A stretch of DNA of 21,799 nucleotides, taken from positions 1 through 21,799 of the forward strand of contig JAEDIG010000030.1 in assembly GCA_016292545.1 (NCBI GenBank). Direction: 5' to 3'. Position numbers and translations under genes: made by a program. The stretch is from Bacteroidaceae bacterium (lineage in GTDB: Bacteria > Bacteroidota > Bacteroidia > Bacteroidales > Bacteroidaceae). Of this stretch, positions 6,427 through 14,629 are shown one piece after another (the first letter of the stretch is position 1; the number at the start of each line of letters is the position of its first letter). Under the pieces are notes generated by a model. That model worked only from the letters and a program-made list of their open reading frames with translations, was not told where the DNA came from and ran no database searches.

Positions 6427-7839
6427 TCAGATTCTGCCTGGCTTTCCGTATTTCTTGTCGGCATCATCGATTACCAGTATCCAGTCGGTTTCCTCTCCCG
6501 GGCAGGGCGAAATAAAGGGCACGGCCTCGCCCCTTTCGATGCGTCCGATCTTCTTTGCCTTTCCCGTGCGCGGGTCATACCACCATCCCACCAGCTTCTG
6601 TCCCTGAAGGACAGAGGTGTTGACCGTGAAACGGCGGCCCACAGGCGCATAAACCATCAAGTAGGTGCCCTCTTCATCCATAGTGGCCGCAAAGCGGTAG
6701 AGCCCCTCGCCCGGCCATGCCGTGGGTATGTCCGAAGGGCCCAGAATACGCTCGGTGGCAGGAATGCGGGTAAAGTAGGGGCGGCTGAGCATCAGCCGCT
6801 TGCCCCACTGCATCTGGGAAGCACCGGGTTGCCGGATGGCCTCGCGCCAAGGCAGCAGCGGGCGGTTCACGGGATAAGGACTTTTGCCCGGTTCCCACAT
6901 CTGCCACACGGAGTGGTGGCCGTAGGTGTGGCCACAGGCTCCATTGAAAAGGTCCCAATAGAGCGCACGGCGACAGTCGGCAGCCACTGAATGGCCCCTG
7001 TTCTCGGGGTTAAAGGCCACGGGGTGGTCCTCATAGATGGGCTCACCGTCCAATACAGGCTTTACGGGGTCGGCCCGGTTCCAGTCGTCGCGTGTCATCT
7101 TGTAGGCCTCCGCCCAATGGTTATGCCCGTTTTGGCGCATGTTGAAGTCGAGCCATGGCTCATTGTGGAAAAATTGGGCACTTCCGCAATAGCCGGTCGG
7201 ATGATAGGTGATGAGATGCGCATGTCCGTCGCCCTCCATCAGTCCTTCGGCCATCTGCCGGATGATGGATTGGTGGCGGTCATTGTCGGGGTTGCGGTCA
7301 CCACCAAGCACCCAGATAATTCTGTCCTCCCTATAGCGTGAGGCCAGCCAGCGGCCATAGGTTCGTGCATTCTCTGGTGTGAATACCGGACGGTCCCCGT
7401 CCTTCCAGTAGCGTCCCCAAGTGGGAAGCATGGCAACGTAAAGCCCCAGCTGGTTGGCCTTCCGGACAATGTAATCCACGTGGTCCCAATAGTCGTTGGC
7501 CGGCCCTTCCTTCACATCGGGACGGATGGGATTTTCCTGGATGAAGGGGAGGTGTCCGTAGGCATTGGGAGTGCTTATACCGTCCAGTTCGGCAATGGCC
7601 ACCGCCTGAATGGCCGTAAATCCTTTTTCTGCGCGGTCGGCCAGATAATGGTCGGCCTCTTCGCGGCTGAGGCGATGAAACAGTTCCCATGCCGTGTCTG
7701 CCAGATAGAAGAACGGACGTCCCTGTTCGTCTGTCAGAAAATGGCGGTTCTCAGAGAGGCTGATGCGCTCGGGCATCTTGCCGGCCTTCAGTTCGGCAGC
7801 GGAAAGGATACAAAAGAGGGATAAAATAAAGTATTTCAT
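6427..7839 (-). CDS. GH140-type (DUF4038) apiosidase-like glycoside hydrolase, secreted
   Basis: This 470-residue protein has a signal peptide (MKYFILSLFCILSAAELKAG). The catalytic (beta/alpha)8 barrel of the DUF4038/apiosidase-like family occupies roughly residues 25-365, with the signature DTAWELFHRLSREEADHYL (48-66) and GFTAIQAVAIAELDG (73-87). Candidate catalytic carboxylates are Asp181 (WVLGGDRN) and Glu266 (LDGEPIYED). A small C-terminal beta-domain (~375-460) matches the family's putative collagen-binding-like domain. The characterised GH140 activity is removal of apiose from rhamnogalacturonan II. The start at 7839 precedes the signal peptide directly. It lies 28 bp after the 62-residue gene and is probably co-transcribed with it. 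The family is clear; apiose as substrate is inferred. Confidence 0.85.
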   Translation of the reverse strand: MKYFILSLFCILSAAELKAGKMPERISLSENRHFLTDEQGRPFFYLADTAWELFHRLSREEADHYLADRAEKGFTAIQAVAIAELDGISTPNAYGHLPFIQENPIRPDVKEGPANDYWDHVDYIVRKANQLGLYVAMLPTWGRYWKDGDRPVFTPENARTYGRWLASRYREDRIIWVLGGDRNPDNDRHQSIIRQMAEGLMEGDGHAHLITYHPTGYCGSAQFFHNEPWLDFNMRQNGHNHWAEAYKMTRDDWNRADPVKPVLDGEPIYEDHPVAFNPENRGHSVAADCRRALYWDLFNGACGHTYGHHSVWQMWEPGKSPYPVNRPLLPWREAIRQPGASQMQWGKRLMLSRPYFTRIPATERILGPSDIPTAWPGEGLYRFAATMDEEGTYLMVYAPVGRRFTVNTSVLQGQKLVGWWYDPRTGKAKKIGRIERGEAVPFISPCPGEETDWILVIDDADKKYGKPGRI

Positions 7840-7867
7840 AATGTATTGGGAAAAGTGTTATGTCTGT

Positions 7868-8056
7868 TTATTCGTTCTTTTGGCGGGGCTTCTTTCCGTA
7901 GGCCTTGGGATTGAGCAGGACGGACAGAGCGAACTCTTTTACGCGATGTTCGCAAGCCTCGTCAAAGCCAGTCACATGAATGCCTTCTGTCCCCTCTCCG
8001 CGCAGTTCCTGAATGTCTGCATCTGTGAAGATGGATAATACCTGCAATTTTAACAT
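7868..8056 (-). CDS. Small protein of unknown function (62 residues)
   Basis: The frame begins with ATG at 8056 (MLKLQVLSIF) and ends at 7868 with a basic tail (KKPRQKNE). It has no signal peptide or membrane segment and is predicted to be cytosolic, with a mixed charged, helical composition. It sits between the acetyltransferase (56-bp gap) and GH140 (28-bp gap) on the same strand, in frame-consistent spacing for a polycistronic message. The codon choice resembles its neighbours. I do not recognise a family with certainty, and no function is proposed. Confidence 0.6.
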   Translation of the reverse strand: MLKLQVLSIFTDADIQELRGEGTEGIHVTGFDEACEHRVKEFALSVLLNPKAYGKKPRQKNE

Positions 8057-8112
8057 TTACGCCCAGTAACTACCGCAAACAGTTTGGACTATCTGTGCGA
8101 ATGGAAGGTCAT

Positions 8113-8733
8113 CTACACCAGCTGGCCGGGGAGGCGCAGCTTCTCCTTTTTGGGGAAAGTGGCATCGTAGGCCTCAAATGCCTCCGGCTGTTCGTCGGCC
8201 ACGAAATAACCCGATGGCGTGTGGTAGGTGCCCTCCACACCATGAAGGTAGCCCGGAATCAGCTCCTGCGCCAGGAAATAGGGCACAGGGCTCTCCGTGG
8301 GCTCTCCGTGGTAATGGATGCCCAGCGAGCTGGCCAGCACGAAGCCCGCATGGCCATAGAAATCTATGTTGCCTTCCATACACACCACACCGATGCCTAT
8401 CTGCCGCGCCTTATCGAGCGAGTATTGCAGCAGCTTCAGGCCATACCCCTTGCGTTTGTAGCGGGGATGGATGCTGATGGGACCAAACGTCCATGCAGGC
8501 ACTACATGCCCGTCCTCACAGATGATTTTCGCCTTGGAGTACATTACATGGCCGATAATACGTCCGTCTTCCTCCAGCACCAAATCCAGTTCTGGAATAA
8601 AGTCAGGATTGCCCCGATAATGGTGGAGCACGAAATGCTCCAGGCATCCCGGGCGGTATACGTTCCAAAACGCCTCGCGAGTGAGGTTCTCCACCTCGCG
8701 ATAGTCCTCTGGTCGTTCAAGTCGGATGTTCAT
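8113..8733 (-). CDS. GNAT-family N-acetyltransferase (YhbS-like)
   Basis: I start at 8733 (MNIRLERPEDYREVENLTREAF), giving 206 residues. The frame stays open upstream, but that part overlaps the PspC gene in another frame and is not family-like. The acetyl-CoA binding loop is seen in IHPRYKRKGYG (88-98), following the beta-strand WTFGPISI, which is the GNAT core arrangement. The N-terminal AFWNVYRPG is typical of COG3153 (YhbS-like) proteins. The acceptor substrate of this group is generally unknown. Its ATG overlaps the PspC stop (ATGA, 8730-8733), so the two genes are translationally coupled. Confidence 0.9.
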   Translation of the reverse strand: MNIRLERPEDYREVENLTREAFWNVYRPGCLEHFVLHHYRGNPDFIPELDLVLEEDGRIIGHVMYSKAKIICEDGHVVPAWTFGPISIHPRYKRKGYGLKLLQYSLDKARQIGIGVVCMEGNIDFYGHAGFVLASSLGIHYHGEPTESPVPYFLAQELIPGYLHGVEGTYHTPSGYFVADEQPEAFEAYDATFPKKEKLRLPGQLV

Positions 8734-8924
8734 GCCGCATCCTTCTTGGGCATGATTACACACAGCAGCAGGTAGACCAGGATGCCGGGGAAAGCGAAAG
8801 AGAAGAACGTGAGCAGCGCATATCCGGCACGCACCAATGTGGGGTCCACATCGAAGAATTCGGCAATGCCTCCACAAACGCCAGCCAACATGTGGTCGGT
8901 GGACTTTCTGAGTCTTTTATCCAT
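8730..8924 (-). CDS. PspC-domain membrane protein
   Basis: This 64-residue protein is a minimal PspC domain: a basic N-terminus (MDKRLRKSTDHMLAGVCGGIAEFF), an Asp-Pro-Thr-x-VR segment (27-32) and one hydrophobic helix (~33-59) ending in MPKKDAA. PspC proteins sit in the inner membrane and are linked to envelope stress in other bacteria; many Bacteroidetes carry short stand-alone copies without the rest of the Psp system, as here. It follows the CotH-family gene by 41 bp and overlaps the acetyltransferase start by 4 bp. Confidence 0.9.
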   Translation of the reverse strand: MDKRLRKSTDHMLAGVCGGIAEFFDVDPTLVRAGYALLTFFSFAFPGILVYLLLCVIMPKKDAA

Positions 8925-8965
8925 AACAATAACCTTATTCTAATGATGAAACAATATGTTGCCTA

Positions 8966-11900
8966 TTAGCGAAGAATCTTCCTGACCACAGTCTGTCCGT
9001 TGGCATAGGTGGTGAGCTGGAGCGTGACACCGCTGCCCGGCGCGTTCACACGCATGCCATGGGCATTGTAGTAGGCCACGGACACGGGCTTGGCACTCAC
9101 GACATTGGGCATCCGGATGGCCGTGGCGTTCACGTCCAGCCGGTATGGCTCCATGCGGCTGCCCAGGATGGCAGTGGGTTGCATGGCCATGGTCTGGCTG
9201 GCGGTGTACACCTGTCCCTCGGTGTCCATCATCCTGAAAGTCAGCGGTTCGCTGCCATCGCCATGGATGGTGAAATAGAGTCGGCCGTCAATCAATGTGC
9301 CCAGGCCGCGGCATTCATCACCGCTGAAGGCTGCCACAAGGAAATCGCCCTCGGTCACAGGCGTACCCTCGATGTAGAGCACAGCCACCATGTTCATCAC
9401 GTTGGGATAGGCATGAAGATTGGCTTGCCAGGGCACCTCTTCCGCAATGCGGGCCGGAGCATAGCGTTTCTCCCGGGTGGCGGGTTGGCTCAAGGCCGTC
9501 CATCGGAAATCCTGAGGCCGGGCGCTCCGCAGCAGATAGGCACGTCCGGGGGCCAATGCCTGAAGCGTGCCCTTCCAGGTGCCCTCCTCAAAGGTGGCAA
9601 ACCCCTCCAGACCCACTATGGCATCCCCCTCGGAAGGCAGATAGTCGGACAGAGCGGCCTCAAGGGCGGTGGCATTGTAGAGCGGCACGCCCATCCAGTT
9701 CCAGCCTTCATGCACGCTCACGGGCTGCGCATTGTCGAAGAGCTCCCCGCGCAAGGTGATGTCGGCCGCACGGGCCATCTTCAGTTTGTAACCCGCGGCA
9801 GGGTCGAGCGCGGGCATGAGCCCTGTCCACTGGCCGTCCTCGCCAAGCAGGGCTTCGGCTTGCTCGCTGCGGATGCACTGGGCATAGGTGGTGAAGCGGC
9901 TGCTGTGGGCCGGCGACTGCAGGTTGTGGGAAGTCCAGTTCCATCCCTCGGCCAGAGCCAGCGTGATGCTGACCACATTGTCCTGCCAGGGCGTTCCGTC
10001 CATGGCGGAGAAATCGTATGTGCCCAGCTGATTGGCCCATTCGATGGTGGGCCTGCCCGTGAGCAGGGCCATGGTGCCTCCGTCGGGATAGCGGCTGTAG
10101 GTGTGCCAGCGCGGCTGCTCCATGTATTCCATTTCATCGGCCCATGTGCCGTCGGCCGCCTGCAGGCCCACGTATGCTCCGTCGGCATTGGAGAGCTTGA
10201 ACGGTGCATGAAGCTGGCTGGCGGGCGACAGCTTGTCGCACCAGATGATGCGGTAGCCATGGGCGGGAACCACGGTGGAAGCGTCTGTGCCCTCGGCGCT
10301 GATGCGGTATTTGAGCGGATTCTTCCGGTCGTCGGTCAGATACATGCCTTCCATGTCGATGTCCTCGTCGGTGGTGTTGTACACCTCCAGCCAGTCGTTG
10401 CGCTTGAAAAGGTCATTCACGTGTATGTCGTTGCCTGCGCTCACCTCGTTGATGCGGAGCGGCGAGGCGCCTGCCTGCCACATGGCCATCCGGTCGCCCA
10501 CAGGGTCAAAACAAGCCGTAATCGTATAGGTGCCGCTTTCGCATGCCTCGCTCAGGCAGAATGTCTCCTCCTCGCACATGAGGAAGGACGAGGAAGACAC
10601 CTGCACCACGCGCGCCTCGAAGAAGATGTCGCTGCTGGTGCCCGATGTGTTGTGCACCTCCACGGCCACCGTATTGGTGCCCTTCCGCAGCACCGAAGCC
10701 GGCACTTCCACCTTGCCGAAAGCGGCCGTCGAGGGCTCATAGCTGGTGCTGTAGTCTTCATACTTGCTTCCGCTCAGCTGGTTGTAGGTGCCCACCTCCA
10801 CACCATTGACATAGAAGATGGCACCGTCATCGATATAATAATAAAGGTATATGCGGTCGTCTTCACCAGGAAGGGCCGTGAGCTGGAACTGGTGGCGGAA
10901 GTAGTAGGCGGGGCGCTTGTTGGAGGCGTCGCCGCCATAGTCGAGTGTGGTGTTGTAGTCGGCAAGTCCCGCACTGGTGCCCACGGAACCATAACCCATG
11001 GGGGCCTTTCCTGTGGCCCATCCGCGCTCGTCATAGTCGGTGTCCTTCCAGTTCTGGCCGTCGAGCGAGCCCTTGTCGTAATAGGTCCATTGGCTCTTGT
11101 AGGGGACCAGGACGGTGTTGCTCACCTCGCTGTTGGTGGCCTTCCATCCCCTGAACACATAGCCCGCAGGAGCCTTGGCCGTGAGGGTGATGGGGGGGAA
11201 CAGCTGGCCGTCGAATGTGCCCGTGGGCACTTCCTGCCCTCCCACGAGGATGCGCGCTTGGGGGATGTTGGCGCCAAGGGTCACATTGTAGGGTGTGGAC
11301 AGGCTCAGGAATGCCCTGAGGTTGCGCAGGCGGGTGGAGCGGCGGTTGGTGTCGGAGATGACACCAGCCAGCCAGTTGGCCGAACCGGAAGGGCTGTTGC
11401 CCTCAATGGCCAGGGCAGCCTGTGTGGTGGCCATCATCTCGTTGATAATGGCTTTGCTGCGCTTGGGCGAGAACACACTTCCTGCCACCAGCGAGAAGAC
11501 ATTGGCAAACTGCCGCTTGAAGGGCGCATACTTGAGCATATTGAAGAGGTTCTCTGCGATGGGGTTCTTGCCGTCAAATTCTGCAAAGCGTCCGTCGTAG
11601 CCGCTGAGCATGGCATAGAGGCTGCCAATCATGTTGTCGTTGCTGAAGCCCGAGTCGGTGTCGAACATCACAAAATGGAAGCGTCCGTTGTCCTTGCGGC
11701 TGCGGAAGCCCTTCAGGTTGTTGCAGTTGGTGAGCCAGTCGCTTGCACCGATATAGCACTCGGCGGCCATGTAGTTGCAGAACTCGTCCACGTCCACGAG
11801 CCCGCATATCTGCTGCCACAGGTCCTGGTTGGTGGGGTCGGAGGCAAGCTGCCGTGTGAGGCTGAGCCATTGCTTCATGGCCTCCTTGTCGCCGTCGCCC

Positions 11901-13813
11901 TGCACATAGCCCACGGTGGGGTCAATCTCGAAATAGTCCACCTCGTCGGTGTCGATGCCGTATTCGCTCTCGCCGAAGTTGCGGTTGTTGTTGTCGCGTA
12001 TGTTGAGCATGCCCAGGTAATCGCCATTGAAGAACACATGGCAGGGTTGCCAGTCCTGACAATCCACATAGAAGCCCGAGCGGATGATGATCTGCTGGAT
12101 GGCAGGGTCGATGAAGCGGGCATAGGTGTCGTTGCCGCCGTTGCGCACCTGCAGGGTCTTGTACTTGTTGTACTTCTTCTGACCTCCGTAGAAGGAATAG
12201 TTGAAGGAATTGAGCCCCTCATACACCTTGCCGGCCTTCAGGCGGAAGGATGCCTTCATGGGCCATCCGTTTCCTCCACCGTAGGCACGCGACCATCCGC
12301 CGGCAATCTTGAAGTCGGTTTCCTGGTTGAGCGCCATCTCATAGGTGCCGTCCTTGGGCACCAGGTATTCCATGTTGACGGGACGTTCCCAGTCCATGTT
12401 CCAGTTGCAGGGGTCATTCTGTCCCTTGCCGCTCACGCCGTTGGTTCCCTTTGTGTACACGCCTATCCGGTCGTCGTAGAGGTTGTCGGGATTGGTGGTG
12501 ACGCAGAGGATGGGCAGGTAGTAGCTGCCCGTCTGCCGGATAAAGGTGCGGGTGACCACAGGGCTGGGGAGCGCATCCTTGCTCACGAGCACAAAGCGGT
12601 AGGTGGTGGTTTCGGTTACGGAAAAACGGCCCGTCACGGAAGTGAAGCCATGGGTGGCGGTGGGGGTGGAGCCGTCCTTGGTGTAGCGGAGCGTGGCCCC
12701 GGCGGGTATCTTCACGGTGACATTGATGCGCCCCTCGATTACGGAGGAAGGCACATCCACCTCGGGAGCATTCCACCGGCGCGAGGCATAGGAGGCATCC
12801 TGGTTAGACGCACCCGGAGTGGGCGTGAATGTCCATTCCCACTGGTCGCCGCCGTCTGTCTGCCGGGCGTATGAGCAACGGGCTATGGCCGGCAGATAAT
12901 GAAGGCTGAGGCCCGTGGTTCCGTCGGCCTTCACCAGGGCGATGTCGCCGCCCTCAGGATCCAGTTTGAAAGGCACCTGTAGATGGGACGACCCGCCGTA
13001 GATGCCATCCTGGCTGTTGTGGTCGAACCACAGCACGGCATACCCCTTGGCCGGCACCATGCCATGGGCGAGCGTCAGCTTGTAGGTTTCTGTCACGCCG
13101 TCAAAGTCGGTGTGGTGGAGCGTCGTTTTGGCCAGCGACACCACCTCGTCGGTGGGGTTGTAGAGTTCAATCCATCCGCCATAGTTGTTCGAGGGGTCGA
13201 TAAACTGGTCCACGTTGGCCGCCTGCACCTCGTTGATGCAGAGGCCGGACACATCCGTGCTGTAATCGGTGGATGCGCTGAGCAGATACACCTGCAGCTC
13301 GGCCGCATGCCATATCTTGCGGAAGCCCACGCCTGCCCCCGTGCAGTCGATGACCGTGAGGCGCAGGTAGCGCACGGGATTCTCCACCGCCCACGGTTCG
13401 GAGTTCACCCCGTTGATGCCCGTATAGGGCATGGCCACGGTGTCGAGCACCTGCCAGTTGGCCGCGTCCGTGCTGCCGCTCACCACCACGCTTGTGGGAT
13501 GGTCGTTCGACGTGTTGCGCCTATACATATACAGTGTCATGAGCCCTTTCACCTCCTGCGTCAGGTCTATGTCTATCCAATGGTAGTCACCTTCTGTCTG
13601 GTTGTGCCAGTCGGAATGCCAGAATGTGTTCACGTTGCCGTCGATGAGTGCGCCTATGTCGGCCCCCTCCAGATAGTCGCTGAAGGGACTGCTCAACTGA
13701 CTTTTGGCGATAATCAATGGAGTGCCAGCATCATCGTTGGCCAATGCTGCGTGAGAGGTAAGCAGCGACACCACTGATAGGCCCACTGCCATAAGAAAAG
13801 ATCGGATTTTCAT
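8966..13813 (-). CDS. Large secreted CotH-kinase/lamin-tail domain protein with T9SS sorting tail
   Basis: The 1615-residue product starts with a signal peptide (to about ALA, residue 25). Visible modules, in order: an F5/8 type C (discoidin) carbohydrate-binding domain (~30-177), a lamin-tail domain (~190-335, with LCINEVQAAN and WIELYNPT), a chitobiase/hexosaminidase-type C-terminal fold (~350-427, with LRYTKDGSTPT), and a CotH-type atypical kinase region (~430-840). The last contains MKASFRLKAG, VRNGGND, NIRDNN and the acidic MFDTDSGF (716-723). A sandwich of unknown type (~905-1070), a second lamin-tail domain (~1118-1245) and two GWNW-type modules follow. The protein ends in a T9SS-like sorting domain (YYNAHGMRV ... 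YANGQTVVRKILR), implying export across the outer membrane. CotH proteins elsewhere phosphorylate proteins; the substrate here is unknown. The start at 13813 lies 23 bp from its -7 element. Confidence 0.85.
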   Translation of the reverse strand: MKIRSFLMAVGLSVVSLLTSHAALANDDAGTPLIIAKSQLSSPFSDYLEGADIGALIDGNVNTFWHSDWHNQTEGDYHWIDIDLTQEVKGLMTLYMYRRNTSNDHPTSVVVSGSTDAANWQVLDTVAMPYTGINGVNSEPWAVENPVRYLRLTVIDCTGAGVGFRKIWHAAELQVYLLSASTDYSTDVSGLCINEVQAANVDQFIDPSNNYGGWIELYNPTDEVVSLAKTTLHHTDFDGVTETYKLTLAHGMVPAKGYAVLWFDHNSQDGIYGGSSHLQVPFKLDPEGGDIALVKADGTTGLSLHYLPAIARCSYARQTDGGDQWEWTFTPTPGASNQDASYASRRWNAPEVDVPSSVIEGRINVTVKIPAGATLRYTKDGSTPTATHGFTSVTGRFSVTETTTYRFVLVSKDALPSPVVTRTFIRQTGSYYLPILCVTTNPDNLYDDRIGVYTKGTNGVSGKGQNDPCNWNMDWERPVNMEYLVPKDGTYEMALNQETDFKIAGGWSRAYGGGNGWPMKASFRLKAGKVYEGLNSFNYSFYGGQKKYNKYKTLQVRNGGNDTYARFIDPAIQQIIIRSGFYVDCQDWQPCHVFFNGDYLGMLNIRDNNNRNFGESEYGIDTDEVDYFEIDPTVGYVQGDGDKEAMKQWLSLTRQLASDPTNQDLWQQICGLVDVDEFCNYMAAECYIGASDWLTNCNNLKGFRSRKDNGRFHFVMFDTDSGFSNDNMIGSLYAMLSGYDGRFAEFDGKNPIAENLFNMLKYAPFKRQFANVFSLVAGSVFSPKRSKAIINEMMATTQAALAIEGNSPSGSANWLAGVISDTNRRSTRLRNLRAFLSLSTPYNVTLGANIPQARILVGGQEVPTGTFDGQLFPPITLTAKAPAGYVFRGWKATNSEVSNTVLVPYKSQWTYYDKGSLDGQNWKDTDYDERGWATGKAPMGYGSVGTSAGLADYNTTLDYGGDASNKRPAYYFRHQFQLTALPGEDDRIYLYYYIDDGAIFYVNGVEVGTYNQLSGSKYEDYSTSYEPSTAAFGKVEVPASVLRKGTNTVAVEVHNTSGTSSDIFFEARVVQVSSSSFLMCEEETFCLSEACESGTYTITACFDPVGDRMAMWQAGASPLRINEVSAGNDIHVNDLFKRNDWLEVYNTTDEDIDMEGMYLTDDRKNPLKYRISAEGTDASTVVPAHGYRIIWCDKLSPASQLHAPFKLSNADGAYVGLQAADGTWADEMEYMEQPRWHTYSRYPDGGTMALLTGRPTIEWANQLGTYDFSAMDGTPWQDNVVSITLALAEGWNWTSHNLQSPAHSSRFTTYAQCIRSEQAEALLGEDGQWTGLMPALDPAAGYKLKMARAADITLRGELFDNAQPVSVHEGWNWMGVPLYNATALEAALSDYLPSEGDAIVGLEGFATFEEGTWKGTLQALAPGRAYLLRSARPQDFRWTALSQPATREKRYAPARIAEEVPWQANLHAYPNVMNMVAVLYIEGTPVTEGDFLVAAFSGDECRGLGTLIDGRLYFTIHGDGSEPLTFRMMDTEGQVYTASQTMAMQPTAILGSRMEPYRLDVNATAIRMPNVVSAKPVSVAYYNAHGMRVNAPGSGVTLQLTTYANGQTVVRKILR

Positions 13814-13835
13814 TTTTGTTTCTTTGTTTTGGCTA

Positions 13836-13843
13836 CAAAGTTA
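13836..13843 (-). promoter_or_regulatory. -7 promoter element of the CotH-family gene
   Basis: The minus strand reads TAACTTTG, an exact TAnnTTTG match, 22 bp upstream of the CotH-family ATG. The sequence is identical to the -7 element of the aldo/keto reductase operon. A -33 TTG is not evident at the usual distance. Confidence 0.65.
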
Positions 13844-13916
13844 GTGTTTTCTTTCCATTTTTGCCATATAGTCACTCAGTTTTTTTCGTGTCCATCAAAT
13901 ATATTTGCCCATCGCC

Positions 13917-13947
13917 TTGCCGATTCGGAGAAAAAAGCCTACCTTTG
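13917..13947 (+). promoter_or_regulatory. Promoter of the dipeptidase-methyltransferase-protease operon
   Basis: TTG at 13917-13919 and TACCTTTG at 13940-13947 are separated by 20 bp, matching the Bacteroidetes -33/-7 consensus. The dipeptidase ATG begins at 13952, four bases after the -7 element, so the message should be nearly leaderless. Confidence 0.75.
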
Positions 13948-13951
13948 ACGC

Positions 13952-14629
13952 ATGAATCAACGTGTTTTCCCTTTGTGGGTCATGCTTTGCGGCTTCCTGC
14001 CGCCGTTGCTGGCACAAACCAGCCCCACCGAACGTGCCATGCAGGCGCAGGGACTGGTGGACGTTGCCGTCCTGGACAGCACCATCCATGTGGACCTCAT
14101 GTATGCCCGCAGCGACAACTTCATGGGGCGCGTGCTCTATGCCGACCTCAGGCGCGCCTATCTCCATCCCAAAGCTGCGCAGGCGCTGGCGAAAGCCCAG
14201 CACATCCTGCGCAAGCTGCGTCCCGACCTGAGCCTGAAGGTCTACGATGCCGCCCGTCCCATGCACATACAACAAGCCATGTGGAACGCTGTGGCAGGCA
14301 CAGACAAGCGTATCTATGTGAGCAATCCGCGCAATGGCGGCGGCTTGCACAATTATGGCATGGCCGTGGACCTGACCCTGTGTGATGCACAGACGGGCGA
14401 CACGCTGGCCATGGGCACACTCATCGACCATCTGGGACCCGAAGCGCATATCACCGATGAGGCCGCACTCCTGGCCAAGGGCCTCATCAGCAAGGAAGCC
14501 ATGGCCAACCGGGCATTGCTCCGCCAGGTGATGCGGCAGGCAGGATTCATCCCGCTGAAGACCGAATGGTGGCATTTCAACCGCATATCGCGGGCCGAAG
14601 CAAAGGCACATTACAAGGCAATCAAATGA
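13952..14629 (+). CDS. Secreted D-alanyl-D-alanine dipeptidase (VanX/DdpX-type, peptidase M15D)
   Basis: The 225-residue product has an N-terminal signal sequence (MNQRVFPLWVMLCGFLPPLLAQ), so it acts in the periplasm, unlike cytosolic VanX of resistance clusters. Catalytic features of M15D are present: Arg102 in DAARP, zinc ligands His133 and Asp140 in GLHNYGMAVD, catalytic Glu205 and zinc ligand His208 in EWWHF. The expected reaction is hydrolysis of D-Ala-D-Ala and related dipeptides, which suits peptidoglycan turnover and nutrient recovery. No vanH/vanA-type genes are nearby, so a role in glycopeptide resistance is not indicated. It is the first gene of a plus-strand operon; its TGA overlaps the next ATG (ATGA, 14626-14629). 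Confidence 0.92.
   Translation: MNQRVFPLWVMLCGFLPPLLAQTSPTERAMQAQGLVDVAVLDSTIHVDLMYARSDNFMGRVLYADLRRAYLHPKAAQALAKAQHILRKLRPDLSLKVYDAARPMHIQQAMWNAVAGTDKRIYVSNPRNGGGLHNYGMAVDLTLCDAQTGDTLAMGTLIDHLGPEAHITDEAALLAKGLISKEAMANRALLRQVMRQAGFIPLKTEWWHFNRISRAEAKAHYKAIK

Noticed and set aside
9059..12874. A 1271-codon open frame on the plus strand opposite the CotH-family gene
   Set aside because: It lies wholly antisense to a gene with clear domains and a promoter. Its translation is rich in His, Gly, Val and Ala with no domain pattern, as expected when a GC-biased third codon position leaves the opposite strand free of stops.
13952..14629. Vancomycin-resistance vanX
   Set aside because: The protein has a signal peptide and no vanH, vanA-type ligase or vanRS genes are nearby; a peptidoglycan-turnover role is simpler.
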